Source: a bacterium
Lineage (GTDB): Bacteria > Patescibacteriota > Saccharimonadia > Saccharimonadales > UBA4665
Direction: 5' to 3'
Assembly (NCBI GenBank): GCA_029549845.1
Contig: JAKPIL010000062.1
Span: 1 to 5,178, forward strand
Length of the DNA: 5,178 nucleotides
The notes beneath the pieces are model-generated. The model was not told the origin of the DNA, did not search any database, and worked only from the letters and a program-made list of their open reading frames with translations. The translations under genes were made by a program, and so were the position numbers. Below are positions 4,771 through 5,178 of this stretch, piece after piece; within the stretch, counting starts at the first letter, position 1; the number at the start of each line of letters is the position of its first letter.

Positions 4771-5178
4771 GTTGCTGTCGTGCTGGTCATAAAACCCGGC
4801 GTAGAGCTGCGTGTCGACATCGGCTGTGGCCCGCTGCTGCTGCGCCTGCTGCTCGTCGAGGAGTGCAAGCGCCTTCGCGACATTTTGCGTAAAGCTTGGA
4901 TTGTCACGTAAAACCTTATGGTGGGCCGAGACCGTTGCCAGATCTAGTCCAATCCGTTCTTGTGAGGCAGCATCAAGAACGCTCAGCGGTGCGATGGCCG
5001 GACAGCGGTTGAACTGCAACGTTTTTACAGGCAAACGGGCGGGCGCATCTGGCTCACGCGTCCAGCGCCAGCGCTCGGCAAGCTCGGCAGCACTCATGGC
5101 CAAGAAAGGCGTTGGGTCATGGCGTAGGTCATAGACTAGCGCACCCTGCTTTTTGGGGTGTTCAGCCAGCCGCACAAC
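4438..5178 (-). CDS. sbcB: exonuclease I (SbcB), C-terminal 247 codons including stop; N-terminal catalytic domain outside window
   Basis: Exonuclease I degrades single-stranded DNA 3' to 5' and acts in recombination and mismatch repair. The visible part aligns along its length, from memory, with the SH3-like and C-terminal helical domains of E. coli SbcB (475 aa). Landmarks include LPVKTLQFNRCPAIAP (E. coli VPVKLVHINKCPVLAQ), an ERIGLD segment, the VLRDNPSF stretch (E. coli ILRENPQV), DTQLYAGFYD (E. coli DAQLYNGFFS), DRYKARNYPASLSDKER followed by WEAHRHRV (E. coli NYRARNFPGTLDYAEQQRWLEHRRQV), and the closing LLEELQLYAESI. The DEDDh exonuclease domain, including all catalytic acidic residues, lies beyond 5178. 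The frame is open to the window edge; the GTG at 5175 is an internal codon, not a start. The C-terminal end (TAG 4440-4438) is where the family normally ends, so this side is intact. It converges with the plus-strand frame from 4186, and no terminator is visible between them. Confidence 0.93.
   Translation of the reverse strand, partial: VVRLAEHPKKQGALVYDLRHDPTPFLAMSAAELAERWRWTREPDAPARLPVKTLQFNRCPAIAPLSVLDAASQERIGLDLATVSAHHKVLRDNPSFTQNVAKALALLDEQQAQQQRATADVDTQLYAGFYDQHDSNLLAVVRAASPDELTPELGESFHDQRLKALFDRYKARNYPASLSDKERASWEAHRHRVLMDGGTQSRLAQFMHRLGELAKEDTSGEKHFLLEELQLYAESIMPFLDDETIK

Noticed and set aside
1..5178. CRISPR arrays, tRNA or rRNA genes, tandem repeats
   Set aside because: Reading both strands by eye, I saw no regularly spaced repeats, cloverleaf-like sequence or rRNA signature. 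Nearly all of the window is explained by coding sequence.

Overview
Organism: the window looks like a bacterial chromosome of mixed base composition, with a horizontally active left edge. Hand counts on sampled 60-base rows give about 50-63% GC in uvrA, 47-72% in sbcB, and about 38-48% in the exporter remnant and transposase. Standard-code stops (TAA, TAG) are used and no in-frame TGA occurs. A UvrA plus exonuclease I pair, small proteins of the PGPGW membrane type, and -10 boxes lying only 7-10 bases before start codons without Shine-Dalgarno sequences are compatible with a Candidatus Saccharibacteria-like (Patescibacteria/CPR) genome. That assignment is an inference (roughly 40% sure) and cannot be settled without a database search.

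Layout, left to right. Bases 1-273 are the left end of an IS200/IS605-family element on the minus strand. It contains the first 58 codons of a Y1 (HUH) transposase, a left-end hairpin with a bulged T, and a matched guide/cleavage pair. The element sits inside a LysE/RhtB-type amino-acid exporter gene (remnant to 772), which has lost its last transmembrane segment. Next on the same strand is a complete uvrA (817-3633), the DNA-damage recognition ATPase of nucleotide excision repair. A 62-base divergent intergenic region separates uvrA from a plus-strand gene for a 138-residue PGPGW-type membrane protein (3696-4112). A well-formed extended -10 promoter (4131-4159) then leads into a plus-strand reading frame that starts with one membrane anchor (GTG at 4186). 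This frame runs 333 bases antisense into the 3' end of sbcB. The right edge is the C-terminal half of sbcB (exonuclease I) on the minus strand, cut by the window.

How it fits together: UvrA and SbcB are both DNA-repair enzymes (excision repair; 3'-5' single-strand exonuclease in recombination and mismatch repair), but nothing here shows them co-regulated. The exporter lies directly downstream of uvrA and could be co-transcribed with it or read from its own promoter. The transposon has converted it to a probable pseudogene. I see no CRISPR array, tRNA, rRNA or convincing intrinsic terminator, and no sign of a large undescribed system. The most notable signals are the exactly readable IS200/IS605 insertion junction, the repeated leaderless-type promoter geometry, and the long convergent overlap at the sbcB 3' end.
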